From an uncultured Eubacterium sp. (GTDB lineage Bacteria; Bacillota; Clostridia; Peptostreptococcales; Anaerovoracaceae): a stretch of DNA of 11,789 bases. The notes below the pieces were generated by a model that had not been told where the DNA came from, did no database searches, and was given only the letters and a program-made list of their open reading frames with translations. Positions 1 through 7,129 of this stretch are shown here, piece by piece. Each line of letters opens with the position of its first letter. Positions within the stretch are counted from its first letter, which is position 1. The stretch covers positions 1 to 11,789 of the forward strand of contig CAMOGZ010000020.1 of assembly GCA_946614405.1 (NCBI GenBank). Reading direction: 5' to 3'. Made by a program: the position numbers and the translations under genes.

Positions 1-930
1 CAGAAGCCATTTCTCCGTTTTACCTTCCACATTGACGTCGATCTTCACGGTGCAGGCGTTGATCTCTTCGGATTCATCCAGCTTGTCCAGCATTCCGTTG
101 GCCCGCAGATACTTGGCTGCCAGAGTTCCCATATCCATGAGGTTGATGGGCTTGGTCCGGTTCAGCTCTTTGCGGGTCTCCAGATAATCTTCGTAGGTCT
201 TCTGGATCTCCGGATCCTCGAAACGCACACTGTCAATGGTGGTGTTGAATGTGGTGTGACGGCAATGATCCGACCAGTAGGTGTCGATGACTTTGATCTC
301 TGTGATGGTCGGGTCGCGGTCTTCACTTCTGAAATAGTCCTGGCAGAACTTCAGATCGCCCAGATCCATGGCAAGACCACGGGAAACCAGGAACTCCTCC
401 AGACCCTTCTCGTCCAGGTCGCGGAATCCCTCCAGGTGTTCCACTGTTGTGGGGATCTCATATTCCGTCTTCAGCGTCTCATAGGTGCCGAGTGTGGCCT
501 CTCTGGCCTCCACCGGGTTGATGACGTATTTCTTGATCACGGCAAGGTCCGCCTCGCTGAGATCTCCGCTGAGGATATAGACCTTGGCGGACTTCACCTC
601 CGGCCGCTCACCTTTGGAGATCAGCTGAATACACTCTGCTGCGGAATTGGCCCGCTGGTCGAACTGTCCCGGCAGAAACTCCACTGCGAACACATGATCG
701 TCCTCAGCATACTGAAGCTCTTCCGATGCGTCATCTACCTGGGGTTCAGAGAACACCGTGCGGATAGCGCCGTCGAAGATCTCCTTCGGAAGGTTCTCCA
801 CATCATAGCGGTTGACGATGCGAAGATCCGTCAGGCCCCCGATCTGGAACAGGCCCTGGATTTCCTTCTTCAGAGATTCTGCTTCACTGGCGAATGTCTT
901 TTTCTTTTCTACGTATACTCGATAAACCAT
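1..930 (-). CDS. purL: Phosphoribosylformylglycinamidine synthase, long form (partial, N-terminal 310 residues)
   Basis: The enzyme converts FGAR, glutamine and ATP to FGAM in the fourth step of de novo purine synthesis. The reading frame opens with MVYRVYVEKK and stays open for 310 codons to the window edge, so the C-terminal part is missing. Residues about 219-225 read WSDHCRH, which matches the conserved HCRH-type motif of long PurL proteins. Clostridial proteins of this type are usually about 1,250 residues with a fused glutaminase (PurQ-like) domain at the C-terminus. That part lies outside the window, so the fusion is inferred from the N-terminal type. The start is well supported: AAGGAGG sits 4 bases upstream, inside the end of purD. 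The purD stop and this start overlap as TAATG, so translation is probably coupled. It is the last visible gene of the purine operon. Confidence 0.93.
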   Translation of the reverse strand, partial: MVYRVYVEKKKTFASEAESLKKEIQGLFQIGGLTDLRIVNRYDVENLPKEIFDGAIRTVFSEPQVDDASEELQYAEDDHVFAVEFLPGQFDQRANSAAECIQLISKGERPEVKSAKVYILSGDLSEADLAVIKKYVINPVEAREATLGTYETLKTEYEIPTTVEHLEGFRDLDEKGLEEFLVSRGLAMDLGDLKFCQDYFRSEDRDPTITEIKVIDTYWSDHCRHTTFNTTIDSVRFEDPEIQKTYEDYLETRKELNRTKPINLMDMGTLAAKYLRANGMLDKLDESEEINACTVKIDVNVEGKTEKWLL

Positions 931-2201
931 TAGTCCTCCTTCAATGCCTGTAATGCTCTCTGACCAATATCTGTACGATAGAAACCGTTGTCGAATTTGA
1001 TTTTGTGCACGGATTCATAGGCCTTGTCGATGGCCTCGCGGATATCTTTACCCCTCTCGGTCACGCCCAGAACGCGTCCTCCGTTGGAGAGCAGCGATCC
1101 ATCCTCGGCGACCTTGGCGCCGGCAACATATACATTGCTCACGTCTTCCGGGATCTCCATAGGACAGAGCTTATCATAGCTGCCAGGATATCCTTTGGTG
1201 GCCATGACCACGCAGCATGCCGCATCGTCTGCGAAATTGACTTCTGCGTCTGCCAGAGTTCCCTGGGATACATGCTCCATGATCTCAAAGAGATCACTGT
1301 CCAGAAGCGGCAGTACCACCTGGGTCTCAGGATCGCCGAAGCGGCAGTTGTATTCGATGACCTTGGGTCCGTCTTCCGTGATCATCAGGCCGAAGTACAG
1401 GCAGCCTTTGAATGTCCTGCCCTCGCGGTTCATGGCGATCATGGTCGGAAGGAAGATCTCCTCCTCGCACTGCTGCGCCACTTCTTCAGTATAATATGGG
1501 TTGGGCGCCACGGTTCCCATACCTCCGGTGTTGGGGCCCTGATCGCCGTCATAAGCGCGTTTGTGATCCATGGAGGAAATCATCGGGATCAGTGTATTTC
1601 CGTCCGTAAAGCTCAAAACAGAGACTTCCGGGCCGGTCAGGAATTCTTCGATGACGACGCAGCTGCCGCTTTCACCGAAGACCTTGTCTTCCATCATGGA
1701 GTGAAGGGCTTCCTTCGCATCGTCTCTGGTCTCGCAAATGATGACGCCCTTTCCCTTGGCCAATCCATCTGCCTTGACGACAACCGGGATCCGGCATTCT
1801 TCCACATAGGCCAGTGCCGGCTCCAGTTCTGTAAAGATCTCATATTCCGCTGTGGGAATGCCATATGCTTTCATGAGCTGCTTGGAGAAGGCTTTGCTCC
1901 CCTCAATGATGGCGGCATCCTTGTTGGGCCCGAAGCAGGGAATCCCCTCTGCCTCGAGAAGATCCACAAGCCCCATGACCAGTGGATCGTCCGGAGCCAC
2001 TACCGCAAAGTCCACCGGATGGGTCTTCGCAAATTCCACGATGGCAGGAAGATCCTCTGCGCCGATGGGTACGCATTCGCAGTCCTTCTCCATTCCGCCG
2101 TTTCCCGGAAGAGCGTAGATATGAGTCACCTTGGGACTTTCTTTGATCTTGCGGATGATCGCATGCTCTCTGCCCCCCCCGCCGATTACCATTACATTCA
2201 T
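930..2201 (-). CDS. purD: Phosphoribosylamine-glycine ligase (GAR synthetase)
   Basis: PurD joins phosphoribosylamine and glycine with ATP to form GAR, the second step of purine synthesis. The protein has 423 residues, the normal length for the family. Visible motifs are the N-terminal GGGGREHA (7-14), the ATP-grasp segment VVVKADGLAKGKGV (140-153), GPNTGGMG (222-229) and EYNCRFGDPETQ (282-293), all characteristic of GAR synthetase. The ATG is preceded by AGGAGG at 2209-2214 with 7 bases of spacing. The upstream AICAR transformylase gene ends 16 bases before the start, and the stop overlaps the purL start by one base. The protein looks complete and intact. Confidence 0.97.
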   Translation of the reverse strand: MNVMVIGGGGREHAIIRKIKESPKVTHIYALPGNGGMEKDCECVPIGAEDLPAIVEFAKTHPVDFAVVAPDDPLVMGLVDLLEAEGIPCFGPNKDAAIIEGSKAFSKQLMKAYGIPTAEYEIFTELEPALAYVEECRIPVVVKADGLAKGKGVIICETRDDAKEALHSMMEDKVFGESGSCVVIEEFLTGPEVSVLSFTDGNTLIPMISSMDHKRAYDGDQGPNTGGMGTVAPNPYYTEEVAQQCEEEIFLPTMIAMNREGRTFKGCLYFGLMITEDGPKVIEYNCRFGDPETQVVLPLLDSDLFEIMEHVSQGTLADAEVNFADDAACCVVMATKGYPGSYDKLCPMEIPEDVSNVYVAGAKVAEDGSLLSNGGRVLGVTERGKDIREAIDKAYESVHKIKFDNGFYRTDIGQRALQALKED

Positions 2202-2217
2202 GTCAAAACCTCCTGCA

Positions 2218-3402
2218 TTAATGATGGAACAGTCTCATGCCGGTGAATGCCATGACCATGTCGTATTTGTCACAGGTATCGATGACATTCTGGTCCCGTA
2301 CGGAACCTCCCGGCTGAGCGATATAGCTGACTCCGCTCTTGTGTGCGCGTTCGATGTTATCTCCGAAGGGGAAGAATGCATCGCTTCCCAGCGCAACGCC
2401 TGAGATGGTATCGAGATAGGCTCTCTGCTCTTCCCGGGTAAAGGGCTTGGGCTGCTCCGTGAACAAAGTCTGCCATACGCCGTCCTTCAGAACATCCATG
2501 TATTCCTCACCGAGATATACGTCGATAGTATTATCTCTGGTGGCTCTCGGAAGATCCGGCAGGAACGGAAGCTCGATCACGCGGTCGCTCTGACGCAGGT
2601 GCCAGAAATCCGCCTTGCCTCCGGCAAGTCTGGTGCAGTGAATGCGGGACTGCTGCCCTGCTCCGACACCGATGGCCTGCCCGTCTTTGGCATAAGCAAC
2701 GGAGTTGGACTGGGTGTACTTCAGAGTGATCAGAGCCACCACCAGATCCCGTTTGGCCTCATCGGTGAATTCTTTATTATTGGTAACTATATTCGTAAGA
2801 TCATCCGGTCTCACCCGGTAATCGTTGCGTCCCTGTTCGAATGTCACGCCGAATACCTGCTTGTGCTCTGCCGGCTGGGGGACATAATCCGGATCCACCT
2901 GGATGATATTATATCCGCCCTTCTTCTTGGACTTGAGGATCTCCAGGGCTTCCGGCGTGAAACCGGGAGCGATGATCCCGTCGGAGACCTCACGTTTCAG
3001 GATCTCTGCGGTGGTCTTGTCGCAGGTGTCGCTGAGAGCGACCCAGTCGCCGAAGGAAGACATGCGGTCCGTTCCCCGGGCTCTGGCATAAGCTGTGGCG
3101 ATGGGAGAATCGTCCAGACCCTCGATGTCATCCACGAAGCAAGCCTTCTTCAGGGTCTCACTCATGGGAATGCCCACTGCTGCGGATGTGGGGCTGACAT
3201 GTTTAAAGGATGTTGCTGCAGGCATGCCAAGGCTGTCAGACAGTTCCTTTACCAGCTGCCAGCTGTTGAAGGCATCCAGGAAGTTGATGTATCCGGGTCT
3301 TCCGTTCAAGATATTGACCGGAAGGTCACTGCCGTCATCCATATAGATCCTGGCTGGTTTCTGATTGGGATTGCATCCGTATTTCAGTTCAAATTCTTTC
3401 AT
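2218..3402 (-). CDS. purH: AICAR transformylase, single-domain (PurH without the IMP cyclohydrolase domain)
   Basis: This enzyme transfers a formyl group from 10-formyl-tetrahydrofolate to AICAR, giving FAICAR, the penultimate step to IMP. The 394-residue protein starts almost directly with LKYGCNPNQ (6-14), equivalent to the LRYGENPHQ motif that opens the transformylase half of ordinary PurH. The catalytic Lys-His pair is present as SFKHVSP (K67, H68). Further family motifs are AYAKDGQAIGVGAGQQSR (236-253), RLAGGKAD (258-265) and the C-terminal FTGMRLFHH. Usual PurH is about 510-530 residues and carries an N-terminal MGS-like IMP cyclohydrolase domain of about 190 residues. That domain is absent here, and the adjacent purO gene supplies the activity. 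This looks like a genuine lineage variant rather than a truncation, because a good ribosome site (AGGAGA, about 3411-3416) serves the ATG. The purO stop TAA directly abuts this ATG. Confidence 0.93.
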   Translation of the reverse strand: MKEFELKYGCNPNQKPARIYMDDGSDLPVNILNGRPGYINFLDAFNSWQLVKELSDSLGMPAATSFKHVSPTSAAVGIPMSETLKKACFVDDIEGLDDSPIATAYARARGTDRMSSFGDWVALSDTCDKTTAEILKREVSDGIIAPGFTPEALEILKSKKKGGYNIIQVDPDYVPQPAEHKQVFGVTFEQGRNDYRVRPDDLTNIVTNNKEFTDEAKRDLVVALITLKYTQSNSVAYAKDGQAIGVGAGQQSRIHCTRLAGGKADFWHLRQSDRVIELPFLPDLPRATRDNTIDVYLGEEYMDVLKDGVWQTLFTEQPKPFTREEQRAYLDTISGVALGSDAFFPFGDNIERAHKSGVSYIAQPGGSVRDQNVIDTCDKYDMVMAFTGMRLFHH

Positions 3403-4137
3403 TTATTCGGTCTCCTGTTCGTGTTTATTCATCATGATCGCATCCGTCTCCCCTGTTTCAATATCCGTGTACTGGACATAGAGGGAGATGCGATTATCCG
3501 CATCCAGATTGTCCCAGATCTCGTCGAAGAATTCCTCGATATCATTGGGGATCTCGATCCTCTCCGGCTCACCCTGGAAGGTGGGGATTGGATTCCCGTC
3601 TGTTACATAAGTATGGATGAAATGACCTGTTCCCGGAAGGGCCGGATATTCAAAGAAATACCGGCTGCAGGCACTTCCTTCCTCATCTGCACTCTTCAGA
3701 ATGCTCATCTTATAAGTGAATCCTTCCTCATGACCGAAGTCAAGGATCCCGCTGATTCTGGGAGTCCAGTTCGGTCCGTCCGGCTCAAACTGGCGCATCC
3801 GCAGTGCCGATTCAAAGGTATTGCCAGCGGCGATATGATCATAGATGGTATCGGTCTGATCGCCGTTGGTCACGATGATCTGACTGCCGATATTACGGAT
3901 CGGATAGTAGATGATCAGAGAAGGATCTTCCACCTTCGACTCATCGAAGGGCTTGATCATCAGATCCTCACCATCCATCTCAAAAATGCGGTTCCTGCTG
4001 TTTTCAGAGCGTCCCATGATGAAGTATGCCGTGACGGCTTTGGTCCCGTCCTCGCTGCATCCGATGATGATGCCACGTCCGACATAGGGATTCCCCTCAA
4101 TGCGCTCGCGGATGGGTTTCAGTTCATATACATTCAT
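3403..4137 (-). CDS. purO: IMP cyclohydrolase, PurO family
   Basis: This protein is predicted to close FAICAR to IMP, the last step of de novo purine synthesis. It has 244 residues and resembles the archaeal-type PurO family (IMP_cyclohyd), not the cyclohydrolase domain of bacterial PurH. Matching features are YVGR (18-21), an Arg/Asn-rich GRSENSRNR (42-50), NGDQTDTI (91-98), similar to the SNGSHTDTI stretch that I recall for methanogen PurO, and TPRISG (125-130). The frame is open upstream to 4200, but ATG 4137 is the better start: it overlaps the purN stop as ATGA and has AAGGA at about 4146-4150. The position directly before a transformylase-only PurH that lacks its own cyclohydrolase domain supports the assignment. 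Family assignment rests on remembered motifs and context; no search was possible. Confidence 0.86.
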   Translation of the reverse strand: MNVYELKPIRERIEGNPYVGRGIIIGCSEDGTKAVTAYFIMGRSENSRNRIFEMDGEDLMIKPFDESKVEDPSLIIYYPIRNIGSQIIVTNGDQTDTIYDHIAAGNTFESALRMRQFEPDGPNWTPRISGILDFGHEEGFTYKMSILKSADEEGSACSRYFFEYPALPGTGHFIHTYVTDGNPIPTFQGEPERIEIPNDIEEFFDEIWDNLDADNRISLYVQYTDIETGETDAIMMNKHEQETE

Positions 4138-4727
4138 GCCTTTGTTCCTTTCACGATTTCTGCTGAAATATCTTCTGTTGCCCTGGGAAGCAGGATCCAC
4201 TCCGCCTGTTCCATGACTCTCCGCTGCAGGATCTCCGGGGTGTCCCCTTCCTGTACTTCTACAGCCTTCTGGGAGATGATCCGTCCCCCGTCGGGGATCT
4301 CATTCACATAGTGCACTGTGGCGCCGGTGACCTTGACCCCGTAGTCCAGAGCTTTCTCGTGGACATGCAGTCCATAGCATCCTTTCCCGCAGAAGCTGGG
4401 GATCAGAGCCGGATGGATGTTGATGATCCGGTCCGGGTACTGCCGGATAAAGTCAGGACTGAGGATCTTCAGGAATCCGGCAAGAACGATCAGGTCGATG
4501 TCCCGTTCCTGAAGGATCGGGATCAGGGATGCCTCATCTTCCATGACGACGGATTCAATGCCATTATCTGCTGCTCTGGTCAGGGCATAGGCGTTGGGGT
4601 TACTGGCCACCACCAGGACGATCTGTCCGCTGTGGAGGATGCCGCTATTCTGGGCATCGATCAAAGCCTGCAAATTGGTTCCTCCGCCGGAGACCATTAC
4701 GGCAATGTTTGCTTTTTCTTTTAACAT
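4134..4727 (-). CDS. purN: Phosphoribosylglycinamide formyltransferase (GAR transformylase)
   Basis: PurN formylates GAR to FGAR using 10-formyl-tetrahydrofolate, the third step of purine synthesis. The 197-residue protein has the usual length. It shows the N-terminal phosphate-binding VSGGGTNLQ (12-20), the core [11 protein letters not shown] (102-112) with the expected catalytic Asn103 and His105, and IPDGGRII (144-151) with catalytic Asp146. Compared with E. coli PurN there is a short insertion after SF (CGKGCYGLH), as I recall for clostridial relatives. The first 7 bases overlap the purM end, and the stop overlaps the purO start as ATGA. No clear Shine-Dalgarno sequence precedes the ATG (the upstream region reads GAAGAAAGCGTAACGAT), so initiation probably depends on ribosomes terminating purM. 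Confidence 0.96.
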   Translation of the reverse strand: MLKEKANIAVMVSGGGTNLQALIDAQNSGILHSGQIVLVVASNPNAYALTRAADNGIESVVMEDEASLIPILQERDIDLIVLAGFLKILSPDFIRQYPDRIINIHPALIPSFCGKGCYGLHVHEKALDYGVKVTGATVHYVNEIPDGGRIISQKAVEVQEGDTPEILQRRVMEQAEWILLPRATEDISAEIVKGTKA

Positions 4728-5761
4728 ATCGTTACGCTTTCTTCTGATTCCACAACTTCGCCTAAGACATAAGCCTCTTCGCCGGCTTCCTTCAGTGCTG
4801 CCAATGCTTTGTCCACATCCTCCGGAGCAACGATGCAGGTCATGCCTACACCCATGTTGAAGGTATTAAACATATCACGCTCCGGGATACCGCCCTCCTT
4901 GGCAATCAGCTCGAAAATCGGGAGAACGCGGACATCGCTGCGCTGAATGCGAACACCGATCCCCTCGGGCAGGCTCCTTGGAATGTTCTCGTAGAAACCG
5001 CCTCCGGTGATGTGAGCCACGGACTTGACCGTAACGGCATCAAACAGCTTCAGCATTGGTTTGACGTAGATTTTGGTCGGAGTCAGGAGAGTTTCTCCCA
5101 GAGATTTTCCTCCCAGCTCGTCATATTTCTTATGCAGATCCGCATTCTCCACGTCGAAGACTTTGCGGACCAGTGAGAAGCCATTGGAATGGACGCCGGA
5201 TGACGGAATGCCGATCAGGACGTCCCCTGCCTTGATGGTGGTCTTGTCCAGGACCTTTGACTTGTCCACGACTCCCACAGCAAATCCTGCCAGGTCGTAT
5301 TCATCCTCCGGATAGAATCCCGGCATCTCTGCTGTCTCTCCGCCGATCAGGGCTGATTCCGACTGGACGCAGCCTTCCGCAACGCCGGAAACGATCTTGG
5401 CGATCTTCTCCGGAACATTCTTGCCGCAGGCGATATAGTCCAGGAAGAACAGCGGTCTGGCACCAACACAGATGATATCATTGACACACATGGCAACACA
5501 GTCAATGCCTACGGTGTCATGCTGATCCATCAGAAAAGCCAGTTTCAGTTTGGTTCCGACTCCATCGGTTCCGCTTACCAGCACCGGATCCTGGATCCCA
5601 TTCATGTCCAGATGGAACAGTCCGCCGAAGCCCCCCAGATCAGAGGTATCGCCGAAGACCATTGTTCTGGCAATATGCTGCTTCATCAATTCCACGGACT
5701 TGTATCCTGCAGTAATATCAACTCCGGCAGCCTTATAACTTTCGCTGAAACTTTTGCTCAT
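4721..5761 (-). CDS. purM: Phosphoribosylformylglycinamidine cyclo-ligase (AIR synthetase)
   Basis: PurM uses ATP to close FGAM into the imidazole ring of AIR, the fifth step of purine synthesis. The 346-residue protein is the normal size. It begins with [14 protein letters not shown], typical of the family, and has the nucleotide-binding GTDGVGTK (64-71) and [10 protein letters not shown] with GARPLFF (about 87-106). The GG-rich [11 protein letters not shown] follows in the middle of the protein. The start was set at ATG 5761. The frame also contains a TTG at 5767, but the ribosome site AAGGAG (5769-5774) lies one base from that TTG and an ideal 7 bases from the ATG. purE ends 27 bases upstream, and the 3' end overlaps purN by 7 bases. 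Confidence 0.97.
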   Translation of the reverse strand: MSKSFSESYKAAGVDITAGYKSVELMKQHIARTMVFGDTSDLGGFGGLFHLDMNGIQDPVLVSGTDGVGTKLKLAFLMDQHDTVGIDCVAMCVNDIICVGARPLFFLDYIACGKNVPEKIAKIVSGVAEGCVQSESALIGGETAEMPGFYPEDEYDLAGFAVGVVDKSKVLDKTTIKAGDVLIGIPSSGVHSNGFSLVRKVFDVENADLHKKYDELGGKSLGETLLTPTKIYVKPMLKLFDAVTVKSVAHITGGGFYENIPRSLPEGIGVRIQRSDVRVLPIFELIAKEGGIPERDMFNTFNMGVGMTCIVAPEDVDKALAALKEAGEEAYVLGEVVESEESVTIC

Positions 5762-5768
5762 TGTCAAT

Positions 5769-5774
5769 CTCCTT
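5769..5774 (-). promoter_or_regulatory. Ribosome binding site that sets the purM start
   Basis: On the minus strand this reads AAGGAG. It is 7 bases from ATG 5761 but only one base from the in-frame TTG at 5767, which argues for the ATG and shortens the protein by two residues compared with the longest frame. Confidence 0.8.
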
Positions 5775-5788
5775 TTCTTCGCTGTTCA

Positions 5789-6283
5789 TTAATGATTAAA
5801 CTTTTCTTCGATGGCGCGGTTCTTGGTGAGTACCTTCTCTGCCGCGGCCTTTCTCTGCTGATTCAGACGATCCGCCAGATCCCGGTCGGATACGGCAAGG
5901 ATCTGTGCTGCCAGAAGTCCCGCATTCTGAGCTCCGTCGATGGCAACGGTAGCCACAGGGATCCCTCCCGGCATCTGAACGGTGGACAGGAGTGCATCAA
6001 GTCCATCCAGTGTGGAAGACTTCACGGGGATACCGATCACGGGAAGTGTGGTATTGGCCGCGATGGCTCCTGCAAGGTGGGCAGCCTTTCCGGCGGCTGC
6101 TATGATCACGCCGAATCCGTTCTCTCTTGCTTTCTCAGAGAATTCCTTTGCTTCTACCGGTGTACGGTGTGCAGAATATACATGCACTTCATAGGGTACC
6201 CCAAGCTCATCCAGTGCATTCATTGCTTTCTCAACTACAGGAAGATCGCTGTCGCTTCCCATTACGATTCCTACTTTTTTCAT
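5789..6283 (-). CDS. purE: N5-carboxyaminoimidazole ribonucleotide mutase, class I PurE
   Basis: PurE supplies CAIR for the sixth step of purine synthesis; class I enzymes normally rearrange N5-CAIR made by PurK. The 164-residue protein has GSDSD (9-13), SAHRTP (37-42, with His39) and AAGKAAHLAG (63-72, with His69), followed by STVQMPGGIPVATVAI. These are class I features; class II AIR carboxylases instead carry an AHKT and AGRSN pattern, as I recall. No purK gene is next to it: ruvX lies upstream and purM downstream. The ATG has AGGAGGT (6289-6295) 5 bases away. Only 15 bases separate it from the ruvX stop, with no room for a separate terminator or riboswitch, so it is probably transcribed together with ruvX. 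Confidence 0.96.
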   Translation of the reverse strand: MKKVGIVMGSDSDLPVVEKAMNALDELGVPYEVHVYSAHRTPVEAKEFSEKARENGFGVIIAAAGKAAHLAGAIAANTTLPVIGIPVKSSTLDGLDALLSTVQMPGGIPVATVAIDGAQNAGLLAAQILAVSDRDLADRLNQQRKAAAEKVLTKNRAIEEKFNH

Positions 6284-6298
6284 TCTCTACCTCCTGTT

Positions 6299-6730
6299 TT
6301 ATATACTGTTCGCATCCAGATAGCTCTGGAGGATCAAAACGGCTGCCTGTTTGTCGATCACCTGTTTCCGCTTCTGTCTGCTGACGTCCGCCTCGATCAG
6401 GACACGCTCCGCCTGCATTGTGGTGAGGCGTTCATCCTGCCATACGCAGGTGACCCCCTTCATCGCCGTACTTCTCATCTTGTTTTCCAACATGGTACGG
6501 AATTCCCGCACCTTCTTCGTCTGTTCGCTGTCTTCTCCATTCATGCTGAGGGGCAGTCCGATCACGATGGTATCACACTCATATTCCTTCACCATGTCCA
6601 GGATCTTGCCGGTATCCTTGCGGATCCCCACCCGTTCCAGTGTCATGATGCCCTGAGCGGTGATGCCCAGAGGATCGCTGAGTGCGATTCCAACGGTCTT
6701 ATCCCCAACATCCAGTCCGATTTTCCTCAT
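6299..6730 (-). CDS. ruvX: RuvX/YqgF family RNase H-fold nuclease (putative pre-16S rRNA nuclease / Holliday junction resolvase)
   Basis: This family has an RNase H-like fold and has been linked to 5' maturation of 16S rRNA and to Holliday junction resolution; the precise role here is not shown. The 143-residue protein has GLDVGDK (5-11, acidic Asp7), VIGLPLSMNG (56-65), DERLTT (99-104, Glu100) and a C-terminal VIDKQAA (124-130, Asp126), the expected acidic active-site set. I chose ATG 6730, which gives the family-typical start MRKIGLDVG. The frame extends to a GTG at 6742, but that GTG is part of the likely ribosome site AAGGTGA (6739-6745). The order alaS-ireB-ruvX is a conserved Firmicutes cluster. 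The DUF1292 gene that often follows is not here; purE comes next. Confidence 0.94.
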   Translation of the reverse strand: MRKIGLDVGDKTVGIALSDPLGITAQGIMTLERVGIRKDTGKILDMVKEYECDTIVIGLPLSMNGEDSEQTKKVREFRTMLENKMRSTAMKGVTCVWQDERLTTMQAERVLIEADVSRQKRKQVIDKQAAVLILQSYLDANSI

Positions 6731-6748
6731 AGATTCACTCACCTTAAC

Positions 6749-6782
6749 AAGGAGTTTCTGGTTCTAGAATCGGAAACTCCTT
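6749..6782. repeat. 34-base near-perfect palindrome between ireB and ruvX
   Basis: The plus strand has AAGGAGTTTC at 6749-6758 and its exact reverse complement GAAACTCCTT at 6773-6782. The 14-base centre is itself palindromic around CTAG (6764-6767). Of 17 base pairs only two mismatch (6759/6772 and 6761/6770). In an RNA copied like the plus strand both would be G-U wobbles, whereas in the minus-strand ruvX transcript they are A-C mismatches. It lies just behind the ireB terminator and 3 bases from the ruvX ribosome site. No U-tract follows it on the minus strand, so it is not a standard terminator for this operon. It could be an operator, an mRNA structure or a terminator of antisense transcription. 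I found no second copy in the window. Confidence 0.75.
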
Positions 6783-6788
6783 TCTTCC

Positions 6789-6822
6789 AAAAAAGAAAGG
6801 CAGGCTAATAGTAACCTGCCTT
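6789..6822 (-). terminator. Intrinsic terminator after ireB
   Basis: On the minus strand AAGGCAGG (6822-6815) pairs with CCTGCCTT (6804-6797), an 8-bp stem. The 10-base spacer can add up to three more pairs around a CTAU loop. The stem runs into a T-rich tract TTTCTTTTTT (6798-6789). It begins 17 bases beyond the ireB stop. This should separate the alaS-ireB transcript from ruvX and the purine genes, unless readthrough is allowed. Confidence 0.87.
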
Positions 6823-6839
6823 GATCCATACTAAAAACA

Positions 6840-7085
6840 TTATTTCTTCAAATACTCTTTCAGGATCTCTTCCAACAAATCATCTCTGTCAATGCGGCTG
6901 ATCATCAGTCTCGCATTGTTGTGACTGGTGATGTAGGACGGGTCGCCTGACAGAATATATCCAACCATCTGATCGATACCGTTATAGCCTCTCTCTTCCA
7001 GCGCATCAAACACCATCTCTAATACTTCCTTAGTAGATCTCTGCTGTGTTTTGCTAGCATCAAACATAATAGTTTTCTTATCCAT
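6840..7085 (-). CDS. ireB: IreB family regulatory phosphoprotein (UPF0297)
   Basis: In Enterococcus faecalis, IreB is a small cytosolic protein phosphorylated on N-terminal threonines by the PASTA kinase IreK, and it influences cephalosporin resistance. The 81-residue protein here is full length for the family and carries the conserved core YNGIDQMVGYILSGDPSYI, then TSHNNAR and RIDRDDLLEEILKEYL. A single threonine (T5) lies before the first helix in the N-terminal tail, with T13 and T18 further on; whether T5 is the phosphosite is inference. The ATG has AAGGAGGT (7092-7099) at a good distance. It lies 50 bases behind alaS, the standard neighbour, and is followed by an intrinsic terminator. 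A probable own promoter overlaps the alaS stop. Confidence 0.94.
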   Translation of the reverse strand: MDKKTIMFDASKTQQRSTKEVLEMVFDALEERGYNGIDQMVGYILSGDPSYITSHNNARLMISRIDRDDLLEEILKEYLKK

Positions 7086-7129
7086 AATACGACCTCCTTC
7101 ATTCTGACCGGTTATCCGATCTTTTCTTT

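Noticed and set aside
2599..4311. Long open frames on the plus strand, for example 1005-2246, 2599-4311, 5519-6808, 7274-8782 and 10082-11149
   Set aside because: Each long antisense frame is in exact codon register with the minus-strand gene below it. Such frames stay open because the real genes rarely use the codons TTA, CTA and TCA. Their translations look like no family I know, and the minus-strand genes are unmistakable.
6731..6742. The GTG start for ruvX at 6742, and TTG starts at 5767 (purM) and 9769 (alaS)
   Set aside because: Each alternative start overlaps or nearly touches the ribosome site that serves the downstream ATG, and the shorter proteins match the usual family N-termini.
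6749..6782. The palindrome as a second terminator for ireB
   Set aside because: No T-run follows it in the direction of ireB transcription. On the plus strand a short TTTCTTCC follows, but there is no plus-strand gene to terminate.
6761..6790. A weak promoter-like pair TTGGAA / TAGAAC with an 18-base spacer on the minus strand, upstream of ruvX
   Set aside because: Both boxes match only 4 of 6 positions and fall within the T-tract and palindrome, so it is not listed as a feature. It is mentioned only as a possibility in the palindrome finding.
6731..6839. A purine, PRPP or other riboswitch in front of ruvX and the purine genes
   Set aside because: The interval is short and is filled by the ireB terminator and the palindrome; I see no conserved riboswitch core.
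7106..7121. A 6-bp hairpin (GATCGG ATAA CCGGTC on the minus strand) in the ireB leader
   Set aside because: It is short, contains one wobble pair and has no T-run; it is easily expected by chance and has no clear role.
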